This document shows, piece by piece, positions 35,598 to 43,595 of a stretch of DNA of 64,000 bases. This stretch comes from Corynebacterium glaucum (GTDB lineage Bacteria > Actinomycetota > Actinomycetes > Mycobacteriales > Mycobacteriaceae). The position numbers were made by a program, and so were the translations under genes. The notes under the pieces are model-generated. The model had not been told where the DNA came from. It made no database searches and saw nothing but the letters and a program-made list of their open reading frames with translations. Where the stretch lies: positions 310,001-374,000 of the forward strand of contig NZ_CP047358.1 of the NCBI RefSeq assembly GCF_030408855.1, written 5' to 3'. Numbering within the stretch: position 1 is the first letter of the stretch; the number at the start of each line of letters is the position of its first letter.

Positions 35598-35744
35598 TTA
35601 GAGAAGCGGCGGCGGGCCGACGCGGTGGGACGTGGCAATGAATCGGTCGAGCTTTTGCGGGGATTCGTCGCGCAGGTAGACGGCGAGCAGCCGCATCAGG
35701 TCCCATACCGGCGAATAATAAAGTTCGTCTGGCAGAACTTTCAA
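35598..35744 (-). CDS. Small ORF of unknown function near insertion junction
   Basis: About 48 codons on the minus strand with coding-like composition ([20 protein letters not shown], ending in RVGPPPLL). The start is uncertain: TTG 35744 is used here. An ATG at 35801 is also in frame, but it would begin inside the menG scar. It has no recognised domain. It could be the truncated end of a gene from the donor of the inserted segment. Confidence 0.3.
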   Translation of the reverse strand: MKVLPDELYYSPVWDLMRLLAVYLRDESPQKLDRFIATSHRVGPPPLL

Positions 35745-35783
35745 GTGTTGTCTTGTCGTACGACCCCCGTTTGCGGGGGACGA

Positions 35784-35838
35784 AGTGGACTTGCGCACCA
35801 TGGCCAAGGCAGACCTGGAGAAGAACCCCTTCGACGTA
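35784..35838 (+). pseudogene. 5' fragment of a menG gene (junction scar)
   Basis: About 55 bp including ATG 35800 ([13 protein letters not shown]) align to the promoter-proximal end of menG at 23397 ([13 protein letters not shown]), including tggacttgc upstream. Identity is about 85-90% by eye, lower than that between the two rplK copies, so it looks like another species' menG. The match ends at ttcgacgta and turns into the ribosome-binding site of rplK copy 2 (taggaggttttcac). Confidence 0.8.
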
Positions 35839-35854
35839 CCTAGGAGGTTTTCAC

Positions 35855-36283
35855 ATGGCAAAGAAGAAGGTCACCGGCCTGATCAAACTGCAGATCGAGG
35901 CTGGTATGGCAAACCCGGCACCGCCGGTTGGTCCGGCACTTGGTGCCCACGGCGTGAACATCGTTGAGTTCACCAAGGCCTACAACGCTGCAACCGAGTC
36001 CATGCGCGGCAACATCATCCCGGTGGAGATCACGGTCTACGAAGACCGCTCGTTCGACTTCGTGCTGAAGTCCCCGCCGGCTGCATCCCTGTTGCTGAAG
36101 GCTGCTGGCCTGCAGAAGGGCTCCGGCGTCCCGCACACCCAGAAGGTCGGTTCCGTGACCTGGGATCAGTGCAAGGAGATCGCGGAGACCAAGAAGAACG
36201 ACCTCAACGCCCGTGACATCGAGGCAGGCGCCGCTATCATCGCCGGCACCGCGCGCTCCATGGGCATTGACGTGATCAAGTAA
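35855..36283 (+). CDS. rplK: 50S ribosomal protein L11 (copy 2)
   Basis: A second complete 142-residue L11 gene, with a strong TAGGAGG site 9 bases before ATG 35855. It differs from copy 1 by two amino acids and about two dozen bases; the differences are scattered among long identical stretches. There is no sign of decay. The leader sequence is unrelated to that of copy 1, so the two copies probably have different control. Confidence 0.95.
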   Translation: MAKKKVTGLIKLQIEAGMANPAPPVGPALGAHGVNIVEFTKAYNAATESMRGNIIPVEITVYEDRSFDFVLKSPPAASLLLKAAGLQKGSGVPHTQKVGSVTWDQCKEIAETKKNDLNARDIEAGAAIIAGTARSMGIDVIK

Positions 36284-36382
36284 AACTATTCACCCGTGGC
36301 AGGGCCGGCCAGGCCCCCAGACCACATTCCGCGTCGCGCCTCCCCCTTCGCTGTGGCGAGTGCGGCATGAAAGGAACTGAAC

Positions 36383-37093
36383 ATGGCTAACAAGTCCAAG
36401 CACTACAAGGAGCAGCTCGCGAAGGTTGACCGCGAGAACCTCTACCACCCGCTCGAGGCCGTCACTCTGGCTCAGGAGACCTCCTCGAAGAAGTACGACG
36501 CCACCATCGACGTTGCTATGCGCCTGTCCGTTGACCCGCGCAAGGCTGACCAGCTGGTCCGCGGCACTGTGAACCTGCCGCACGGCACCGGTAAGACCGT
36601 GCGTGTCGCCGTCTTCGCTGAGGGCGAGAACGCTACCAAGGCGCAGGAGGCTGGCGCCGACATCGTTGGCACCGACGAGCTGATCGAGCAGATCAACGCA
36701 GGCCAGATCGACTTCGACGTGGCAATTGCGACCCCGGATCAGATGGCTAAGGTCGGTCGCGTCGCCCGCGTGCTCGGCCCGCGTGGTCTGATGCCGAACC
36801 CGAAGACCGGCACCGTCACCCCGGACGTGGCAAAGGCTGTCGAGGAGTCCAAGGGCGGCAAGATCGCCTTCCGCGTGGACAAGGCTTCGAACCTGCACGC
36901 GCTGATCGGCAAGGCATCCTTCACCCCAGAGCAGCTCGCTGAGAACTACGGCGCACTGCTCGACGAAGTGCTGCGTCTCAAGCCGGCATCCGCCAAGGGC
37001 ATCTACCTGAAGAAGATCACCGTGTCCGCAACCCAGGGCCCGGGCGTTCCGGTCGACCCGAACGTGCAGAAGAACTACGCCACCAAGGCGTAA
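36383..37093 (+). CDS. rplA: 50S ribosomal protein L1 (copy 2)
   Basis: A second complete L1 gene (236 residues, [19 protein letters not shown]). Changes relative to copy 1 cluster in the first 20 residues and around residues 70-100 ([13 protein letters not shown] against [13 protein letters not shown]). The gap from rplK is 40 bp longer than in copy 1 and contains a C-rich insertion. The hairpin shared by both loci is retained. Confidence 0.95.
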   Translation: MANKSKHYKEQLAKVDRENLYHPLEAVTLAQETSSKKYDATIDVAMRLSVDPRKADQLVRGTVNLPHGTGKTVRVAVFAEGENATKAQEAGADIVGTDELIEQINAGQIDFDVAIATPDQMAKVGRVARVLGPRGLMPNPKTGTVTPDVAKAVEESKGGKIAFRVDKASNLHALIGKASFTPEQLAENYGALLDEVLRLKPASAKGIYLKKITVSATQGPGVPVDPNVQKNYATKA

Positions 37094-37114
37094 CCGCTTC
37101 ACGCTTTTAAGCAC

Positions 37115-37155
37115 AGCCCCGATCCTCGGTATCCACTCCGAGGGCCGGGGCTTTA
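37115..37155 (+). terminator. Terminator after rplA copy 2
   Basis: Same stem as at 31038 (agccccgatcctcgg ... ccgagggccggggcttt), 22 bp after the stop. Confidence 0.8.
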
Positions 37156-37166
37156 TGCTTTGCCCC

Positions 37167-38594
37167 ATGTCACCCCGCGCCGTCGTCGTAGGAGCCGGGC
37201 CGAACGGACTCACCGCCGCCGCCCAGCTCGCGGTCAGCGGCTGGAAAGTCGAAGTCATCGAACAGGCCCAGGTGATCGGTGGTGCAGCTTCCACACTTTT
37301 GCTTGACGACGCCACCTCCGCCCCAACTAACATCCGCATCGACAGGGGCGCGGCGTGTCACCCGTTCGGCGTGGCGAGCCCCGCATTCCGGGCGCTCGAG
37401 CTGGAGCGCTACGGACTGGAATGGCTGCGGGCGCCGTATGAAATGGCGCACCCGCTCGACACCGAGGAGTCCGGGGGAGAGGCCGCGCTGCTCGCCGGAA
37501 CGCTGGATGAAACCGCGGCGGGTCTCGGGCCGGATGCTGAAGCGTGGGTGCATTTGCACCAACCGGTGACAGAACACATGGACGCCCACCTTGAGAACGT
37601 CCTTGCGCCGGTGACGCGTTGGCCCGCCCACCCGTTGCTCATGGCGCAGTTTGGCGCCCGCGGTGTGTTGCCGGCGACCTCGTTGGCCAACCGTGTGTTC
37701 CAGACCGAGCGCGCGAAAGCGTTGTTCGCCGGCAGCGCCACGCACGCCATCACGTCACCGGCGAACGCGTTCACTGGCGCCTTCGGCTTGCTCTTCGGCG
37801 CCCTTGGGATGACGCGCGGATGGCCCGTTGCCAAAGGTGGTTCGGGTGAGGTGGTCGCGGCGTTGGGACGGGTCGTCGATAAGCATGGCGGCACTGTGCG
37901 CACGGGTGAGGAAGTGACGGAGCTGCCGCGCGCTGATGCTGTGATTTTGAACCTGACTCCCGCGCAGGTGCTGCGGCTGGACGGCGTGGAGTTGCCGGCG
38001 CGACGGGCGCGTGCGATGCGGCGGTGGCGCTACGGTGCGGGCGTGCACAAGGTGGATTTTGTGCTGGATGCGCCGGTGCCGTGGACGGACCCGCGGGTTG
38101 GGCAGGCGGCGACGGTGCATGTGGGCGGAGCGGTTGAGGAGATTGTGCGGGCTGAGGATGAGGTGGCGCGTGGACGGTTGCCGCAGCGACCGTTTGTGAT
38201 GGTGTGCCAGCAGTTTGCGGCTGATGCGTTCCGGGGGCTGGTGCTGTGGACGTACGCGCACGTGCCGCACGGGTACCGCGAGCGTTTTCCGGGTGAGGTG
38301 GCCGAGCGCATTGAAGCGCAGATCGAGCGGTTCGCTCCCGGTTTTCGTGCAGTGGTGCGGCGACGGATTGAAACGAGCCCGGCCGAGCTCGAGGCATGGA
38401 ACCCGAACCTTGTTGGGGGAGACATTGCGGGTGGTGCGATGCGCGGGGCGCAGACGCTCTTGCGGCAGCCGCACCGGTTGCGGCGGGGGCTATACTTGGC
38501 ATCCGCATCAACGGTGCCGGGGGCAGGAGTGCACGGGATGCCGGGGTGGTGGGCGGCGGAGGCGGCGCTGCGTGACTTCGGGGGACGCGGGTGA
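37167..38594 (+). CDS. FAD-dependent oxidoreductase, phytoene desaturase-like
   Basis: A 475-residue flavoprotein. It has an N-terminal FAD motif (VVVGAGPNGLTAAAQLAVSG) with a following acidic residue (EVIEQA), and the C-terminal motif LYLASASTVPGAGVHGMPGW typical of carotenoid desaturases and related NAD(P)/FAD oxidoreductases. The substrate is unknown. Its first 62 bp are duplicated at 31090, which shows it was the original right neighbour of rplA. Confidence 0.85.
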   Translation: MSPRAVVVGAGPNGLTAAAQLAVSGWKVEVIEQAQVIGGAASTLLLDDATSAPTNIRIDRGAACHPFGVASPAFRALELERYGLEWLRAPYEMAHPLDTEESGGEAALLAGTLDETAAGLGPDAEAWVHLHQPVTEHMDAHLENVLAPVTRWPAHPLLMAQFGARGVLPATSLANRVFQTERAKALFAGSATHAITSPANAFTGAFGLLFGALGMTRGWPVAKGGSGEVVAALGRVVDKHGGTVRTGEEVTELPRADAVILNLTPAQVLRLDGVELPARRARAMRRWRYGAGVHKVDFVLDAPVPWTDPRVGQAATVHVGGAVEEIVRAEDEVARGRLPQRPFVMVCQQFAADAFRGLVLWTYAHVPHGYRERFPGEVAERIEAQIERFAPGFRAVVRRRIETSPAELEAWNPNLVGGDIAGGAMRGAQTLLRQPHRLRRGLYLASASTVPGAGVHGMPGWWAAEAALRDFGGRG

Positions 38595-38716
38595 TGCCGG
38601 GCCGAGTTAGCGTACAACCTGCACGATCGTGAGACGAAGCTTAATTTGTTATAAAGTCGTGCTGAATCTGTTGTATGCTGTGCCGCGTTGCCAGAGCCCC
38701 GTGGAAAGGGAAAATC

Positions 38717-39895
38717 GTGTCTTTGCAGACCACCTTCGTCCGCCCCTCCGTTATCGCAGTCGCCCTCGCCGGATCGCTCGCATTCGCCGGAAGTCCGGTG
38801 GCGCATGCGGAGCAGATCGTGCTGGAGAGTGGCCACCTCAACGCCTTCAACGTGACCGCCAAGAACGGGCAGTTGAAGCTTGATATCAAAGAAGACATCA
38901 CCGCACCGAACGTCGAGCGTCCCGCAGAAGACGTCACCTTGGTTGTGCACAAGGATGCGTACACCGACGCCACGAAGCAGCTTCCACAGGTTGGCAAGAG
39001 CGGTTACGTCCTGCCGCAGGGCTACCACCAGGGCATGCTGCGCCCAGGCTGGACCACCCTTATGGCGCGTTGGGACGGGTTCACCGACGTGAAAATCCGC
39101 ATTGACGAGGTCACCGGCCCGGGTGAGGTCTACATGTTCAGCACCGACGGCAAGGGTGGTTTCAAGGCTGCAGCGGAGGACGGCGACTTCCAGCTCACCC
39201 CGGGCAGCGCCATCCACCAGGAGACCCCGGCGCACCTGCACACCCACTGGCTGTTCACCGAGCCGGGCACTTACACCATGAAGGCGACGGCGCTTTCCAA
39301 CGGTAAGGAATCGAACCAGGCGACCTACACCTGGCAGGTGGGGGAGAAGGCGCATCCGCGTCCGATCATGGATGAGCCGCTCTCGCTGGAGCGCATGCAG
39401 TCTCTGGCCGGTGTGAGCGTGCCTGCGTCAACGGCAGTTGACCCGGTTGAGAAGGGCGCGGTGCCGCCGGCGGCAGACGCGGTGGCGCAGGGCGCTGCAG
39501 ATGTGGCAGCGAAGGACGCCGTAGCAAAGGATGCCACAGCAAAGGACGCCACTCCTGAGGCAGCGAAGCCGGAGACCGCTTCAGGGGAGAGCTCTGCTCC
39601 GCAGTTGAGCGCAGCAGTGCGCGGCGAGGAGCTGAGCGCGACGCAGGAGAACCGCGGCCAGCTCAGCGCACGCCCGGAGGACCGCGGCGAGCTCAGCGCG
39701 CGTCCAGAAGCGCGCGACGGCTTGAGCGCAGAGTCTTCGTCTGAGGAAAACGGTGCAGGCTCGGCCGATCTTTCGGTGAGTGCAGAGTCCCGACCGGCGC
39801 TGACCGGTCTGGCTCTCGTGCTGGCAATCCTTGGCGCGGGTCTGACGTTCCTGCAGTCCGGCGCGCTGAAGGGGATTGCGCTGCCGAAGCTCTAA
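38717..39895 (+). CDS. Surface-anchored protein, choice-of-anchor M / TIGR03769-like
   Basis: A 392-residue exported protein with a signal peptide (cleavage after AHA near residue 30) and a domain ending in HLHTHWLFTEPGTYTM, the hallmark of the actinobacterial surface-anchored repeat. A low-complexity stalk follows, with AKDA repeats and a Glu-Leu-Ser-Ala repeat (GELSARPE). One C-terminal helix anchors it; there is no LPXTG. Such proteins are often linked with metal ABC systems, but none is adjacent here except the inserted Mn importer 3 kb away. GTG 38717 has AAGGGAAAAT upstream. Confidence 0.82.
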   Translation: MSLQTTFVRPSVIAVALAGSLAFAGSPVAHAEQIVLESGHLNAFNVTAKNGQLKLDIKEDITAPNVERPAEDVTLVVHKDAYTDATKQLPQVGKSGYVLPQGYHQGMLRPGWTTLMARWDGFTDVKIRIDEVTGPGEVYMFSTDGKGGFKAAAEDGDFQLTPGSAIHQETPAHLHTHWLFTEPGTYTMKATALSNGKESNQATYTWQVGEKAHPRPIMDEPLSLERMQSLAGVSVPASTAVDPVEKGAVPPAADAVAQGAADVAAKDAVAKDATAKDATPEAAKPETASGESSAPQLSAAVRGEELSATQENRGQLSARPEDRGELSARPEARDGLSAESSSEENGAGSADLSVSAESRPALTGLALVLAILGAGLTFLQSGALKGIALPKL

Positions 39896-39904
39896 GCTGG
39901 CGGC

Positions 39905-40768
39905 TTAATTTTCCTGGCCCTGGGCTTTTGCCTGGGCCTGGGCCTGCTCGCGGCGGACCTGACGGCGGCCCGCCCGGCTACCCAGCGCACGCGCGATGCG
40001 CTCCGGGGTAATCGGTCCGGAGAACTGCCACTCGGTCTCGCCCTCGCGCTCGAGCGCCTCGCGGAACTCGGGGCTTTCCTCCATGAGCTTGCTCTTGAGC
40101 TTCATGGCGGAAGCGCCGTAGCCGCGGTTTTGCTTGTAAATGTCCTTGAGGGTGGAGCGAAGACGGTAGTACACAATGGCGTCTTCGGCGAAGTACGGCT
40201 CGTAGCCGGCGATGGTGGCGCGGATGCTGAAGTCCACGTCGTCGTGGGAACCCAGCTTCTCGTCGAAGCCGCCCACGGCTTCCCATACCTCGCGGCGCAG
40301 ACCGAAGCCGGCGCCGATGACGTAGTGGAATCCGCCATCCCAAACCGGCAGGCCGTTCGCGGTGGGGGATGCCGGCACCGAAGACATGCTGCCCGGATCG
40401 TTCACGGCGACGATGTCCAGGTTGCAGCCGATGAACGGGTGTTCCTCAAGGTGCTCGCGAACTCGGTCGAGCCAGTCCGGGGCGACGATGTCGTCGTTGT
40501 CGCAAAACGCGAGGAAGTCGTGCTTAGCGTTCTTCACGCCGATGTTGCGGGAAGCGGTCACACCCACGTTGGTCGGGTTCACGATGAGGTTGATGCGCTC
40601 ATCGTTGTTCACCTGTGCCACGGCTTCCTGCACGGTGCCGTCGCCGGAACCGTCGTCCATCAGCACGATCTCGTCGCCCGGCTTGAGCTGCTCGAGCACT
40701 GCACGCAGCTGGTACACCAGAATGGTGCTGCGCTTCCAAGCGCAGATCACCACGGAAATGTTACGCAT
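39905..40768 (-). CDS. Glycosyltransferase family 2
   Basis: A 287-residue GT-A transferase. It has the nucleotide-binding start ISVVICAWKR, Asp-rich VLMDDGSGDGT, the DxD-like CDNDDIV and acceptor-side GGFDEKLGSHDDVDFSIR. It probably transfers sugar to a cell-envelope glycan; donor and acceptor cannot be read from sequence. It is convergent with the surface protein, with 9 bp between the stops. Confidence 0.88.
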   Translation of the reverse strand: MRNISVVICAWKRSTILVYQLRAVLEQLKPGDEIVLMDDGSGDGTVQEAVAQVNNDERINLIVNPTNVGVTASRNIGVKNAKHDFLAFCDNDDIVAPDWLDRVREHLEEHPFIGCNLDIVAVNDPGSMSSVPASPTANGLPVWDGGFHYVIGAGFGLRREVWEAVGGFDEKLGSHDDVDFSIRATIAGYEPYFAEDAIVYYRLRSTLKDIYKQNRGYGASAMKLKSKLMEESPEFREALEREGETEWQFSGPITPERIARALGSRAGRRQVRREQAQAQAKAQGQEN

Positions 40769-40969
40769 ATCTTACCAACTCCTCACTCTTGGCTTACAAT
40801 TAATGGTCTCTGTGGCCTGGTCATTATGTTCCATAAGTTGATATCACCGCAACTGGCTCTTCGTCCACTGTCCACGACATGTTGATCGATTTGGAGATGC
40901 AGCCCTGGCCGACTAATCTCTTGCCCTGAAGTTTGAACGGGTTGCGCTAGCCGTAGCCTGAGCTCAAGT

Positions 40970-41096
40970 TTCACCGAAGACCGTCGGTCGCTTCTTTCGT
41001 AGAAGCCGAAGGTATCCCGCTCGCGGGATCGACCCACGCAGGAGAAACGTGGCCAACCTTTCATGGGTGCCTCGTGCTTCTGCACGGGGCTTTTTT
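40970..41096 (+). ncRNA. Probable L10 (rplJ-rplL) leader with attenuator
   Basis: The 396-bp gap 40769-41164 has no gene. Its right half contains a string of hairpins before rplJ: cttctttcgtagaag, atcccgctcgcgggat and ccacgcaggagaaacgtgg. They are followed by a terminator stem (gcctcgtgc / gcacggggc) with six T at 41069-41096. This is the usual place of the ribosomal protein L10 leader, where L10-L12 binds and represses. Assignment is by position and structure, not by alignment. Confidence 0.6.
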
Positions 41097-41164
41097 CGTC
41101 GCAAAGCGATTTGAAGCTCCGGGCGGATACAAGAACATGAAGTTATTGGAAGGAGGCGTGTGTC

Positions 41165-41689
41165 ATGGCAAACCCGAAGAACGTTGCTGAGCTTGCAGAG
41201 CTCAAGGAGAAGTTCGAAGGCTCGTCCGCTGTGTTCCTCACCGAGTACCGCGGCCTGACCGTGAGCCAGCTGCAAGAGCTGCGCGGTGAGCTCGGATTTG
41301 ACGTTGAACTGCACGTCGCCAAGAACACCCTTGTGAAGATCGCTGCAAATGAGCAGGGGATCGAGGGTCTCGATGACCTCCTCGTCGGCCCGACCGCCGT
41401 CGCCTTTATTAAGGGCGACGCGACCGTGGACGCCGCGAAGGCCATGAAGAAGTTCGCCAAGGACAATGAGCTGTTCATTGTCAAGGGCGGCTACATGGAC
41501 GGTAACGCTCTCGACGCGGCTCAGGTGGCTGCTGTCGCAGAGATGGACAACCGCGAGACCACCCTGGCCAAGATCGCAGGCGCATTCCAGGGCTCTCTGG
41601 CGAAGGCTGCCGGCCTGTTCCAGGCTCCGGCATCCAAGACGGCACGACTCGTTGCCGCGCTGCAGGACAAGCAGGACGAAGCCGCGTAA
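41165..41689 (+). CDS. rplJ: 50S ribosomal protein L10
   Basis: A 174-residue L10 (SAVFLTEYRGLTVSQLQELR, HVAKNTLVKIA). It is the base of the stalk that carries L7/L12 dimers. AAGGAGG is 7 bases before the ATG. It precedes rplL by 70 bp. Confidence 0.96.
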   Translation: MANPKNVAELAELKEKFEGSSAVFLTEYRGLTVSQLQELRGELGFDVELHVAKNTLVKIAANEQGIEGLDDLLVGPTAVAFIKGDATVDAAKAMKKFAKDNELFIVKGGYMDGNALDAAQVAAVAEMDNRETTLAKIAGAFQGSLAKAAGLFQAPASKTARLVAALQDKQDEAA

Positions 41690-41759
41690 CGGTTTCGACC
41701 AGGTACAACTACACACCCCAAATACCGGCCCGCTGTAGGGCCAAAGAAAGGAAGCCACC

Positions 41760-42155
41760 ATGGCTAAGCTCACCAAGGACGAGCTCATTGAGCAGTTCAA
41801 GGAAATGACCCTCATCGAGCTCTCCGAGTTCCTGAAGGAATTCGAGGAGGTCTTCGACGTGACTGCTGCTGCTCCGGTCGCAGTTGCAGCTGCAGGCGCT
41901 CCGGGCGCTGCTGGCGGCGACGCTGCTCCGGCTGAGGAGAAGGACGAGTTCGACGTCGTTCTCGAGGACGCTGGCGACAAGAAGATCGGCGTTATTAAGG
42001 CTGTCCGCGAGCTCGTTCCGGGCCTCGGCCTGAAGGACGCCAAGGAGATGGTCGAGGGCGCACCGAAGGCCATCCTCGAGGGCGCAAACAAGGACGACGC
42101 AGAGGCTGCGAAGACCAAGCTGGAAGAGGCTGGCGCAAAGGTCACCCTCAAGTAA
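41760..42155 (+). CDS. rplL: 50S ribosomal protein L7/L12
   Basis: The 131-residue protein has an N-terminal dimer domain, an Ala-rich hinge ([20 protein letters not shown]) and a C-terminal factor-binding domain ([20 protein letters not shown]). The length is normal. A strong terminator follows 18 bp later. Confidence 0.97.
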   Translation: MAKLTKDELIEQFKEMTLIELSEFLKEFEEVFDVTAAAPVAVAAAGAPGAAGGDAAPAEEKDEFDVVLEDAGDKKIGVIKAVRELVPGLGLKDAKEMVEGAPKAILEGANKDDAEAAKTKLEEAGAKVTLK

Positions 42156-42173
42156 GCATTTGCTTCTCGACGA

Positions 42174-42213
42174 CACCCCCGCCCCCGCATTTCAACGCGG
42201 CGGCGGGGGTTTC
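42174..42213 (+). terminator. Rho-independent terminator after rplL
   Basis: acccccgcccccgc ... gcggcggcgggggttt forms a very stable stem. Confidence 0.85.
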
Positions 42214-42275
42214 GCGTTCTTCCGGGAAAGCGGGTGAAAACCGTCGCTGAGTCGTCTTGCGGTAGGGTGCCGTAC

Positions 42276-43205
42276 ATGCAACAGTCCCGCATTTGGTCAG
42301 CGCTGCTTGTCGGTCTCGGCGTCGCGCTGATCGTCGGAGGCCTGGTTGCGCCCCGTTTTCTGCTCGGCGACGGCCGCCTCCCGCTGGATCTCGGCGACGT
42401 CACGTGGACCATCGAGGATCCGGATGGCATGCGAGACGGTAAGTCCGCTCCCGTGACGCGTCAGCTCCACCTAGAGATCCGCGACCCCTCCGATGCGGAT
42501 GTGGCTAGCGTGCGCGTCGGAGACAGCGTTCGCGCCGGCGAGGAGGGGAGTGATTTCGACAACCTGGTCACCGCCTCCACATGGGCGTTTGAAATGGACC
42601 GAGTCACTGGTCAAGCTAGCAACCCGGCCCAGGTGCAACTCATCATGGGGATGCCTGCCACCGAGGTGGACATCGAGGGGGTGTGGCTGAAGTTCCCCGC
42701 CGATGTGCGCAAAGAAACCTACGACGTTTTCGACACCACGCTGCGCGGCACCGCCCCGGCGGAGTTCATCGCCGAAGAGGAGATCGCTGGTCGTACCATC
42801 TACCGCTTCCGCCAGCACATCGCGCCCACCAACATCGCTCAGCGCTACGCCGACCCCCTCAACACCGGAATTGAAGAGGGGCCAGACGGCGAGCAGATTC
42901 GCACCTTCCTCTTCCACTCCGCCGAGCGTGAGCTGCTGGTCGATCAGGTCAGCGGTCTCGTCGTTGGCATCGAGGAAAAGGTCGATCAGTATTACGGCGA
43001 TGCGTCAGGCAAGGGCATCCAGAACATCGTGCTTTACGACGGCACCATGGATCCCGCCCAGGTCGAAGCCCTGGTGCAAGATCTGGGCAACGTCACTTCG
43101 GCGGCGCGGTCGAAAACCATCACCTGGATAGCTATTGGTCTCGGTGTGTTGCTCGCAATCGCTGGCCTTATCGGTACCGTCGCCGGAGCGCGACGACGCA
43201 GCTAG
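42276..43205 (+). CDS. DUF3068 family membrane-anchored protein
   Basis: A 309-residue exported protein with an N-terminal helix (residues about 6-30), a large extracytoplasmic beta-rich domain and a C-terminal helix before a basic tail (ARRRS). It fits DUF3068, common in mycolata and of unknown function. ATG 42276 was chosen because the hydrophobic helix begins there; no clear ribosome-binding site is visible. It is between rplL and rpoB. Confidence 0.8.
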   Translation: MQQSRIWSALLVGLGVALIVGGLVAPRFLLGDGRLPLDLGDVTWTIEDPDGMRDGKSAPVTRQLHLEIRDPSDADVASVRVGDSVRAGEEGSDFDNLVTASTWAFEMDRVTGQASNPAQVQLIMGMPATEVDIEGVWLKFPADVRKETYDVFDTTLRGTAPAEFIAEEEIAGRTIYRFRQHIAPTNIAQRYADPLNTGIEEGPDGEQIRTFLFHSAERELLVDQVSGLVVGIEEKVDQYYGDASGKGIQNIVLYDGTMDPAQVEALVQDLGNVTSAARSKTITWIAIGLGVLLAIAGLIGTVAGARRRS

Positions 43206-43595
43206 ACAGCCTAATTGAGGGATCTTCCCGCAAACATTTTCGGTGTCGTTGTTGCAATTTGCGGGCGGTGTGCTGGTAGGCTCCCTCCTGCATCGTGAGG
43301 ACCCCTCGGACGGCATGAAGGTGGCTCACGATGCGGGGGAGGACACGACACGGGGGACGGTCGTCGTGCCCTTTACAAACTTTCGGTTGTGGTATAGAGT
43401 CGACCTTTGTGCTGGAAGCCGTCTCCAGTGTGCGCGTGAAACCTTGTACAAGCGGCGTCGAAGATGCCGGTTTGACAAGGTGACTTTGTTGTCTCTGGGG
43501 GCGGGTCTTCGAAAGCAGATCAATTGCTAATCTAACCAGCGGAAACACCGCCAGTCTGTATGCCAGAACGGATTGCGTAGGGTGTCCCGCCTTAG
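43206..43595 (+). promoter_or_regulatory. rpoB promoter and leader
   Basis: The 390-bp gap has no convincing gene. A likely promoter has tttaca at 43372-43377 and tataga at 43393-43398, with a 15-bp spacer and TG-rich DNA before the -10 box. It predicts a 5' leader of about 190 nt before rpoB. Confidence 0.55.

Noticed and set aside
31017..35855. Transposon or phage as carrier of the mgtA-mnt insert
   Set aside because: No transposase, integrase, inverted repeats or tRNA attachment site is visible at either junction; homology at rplK-rplA explains the structure better.
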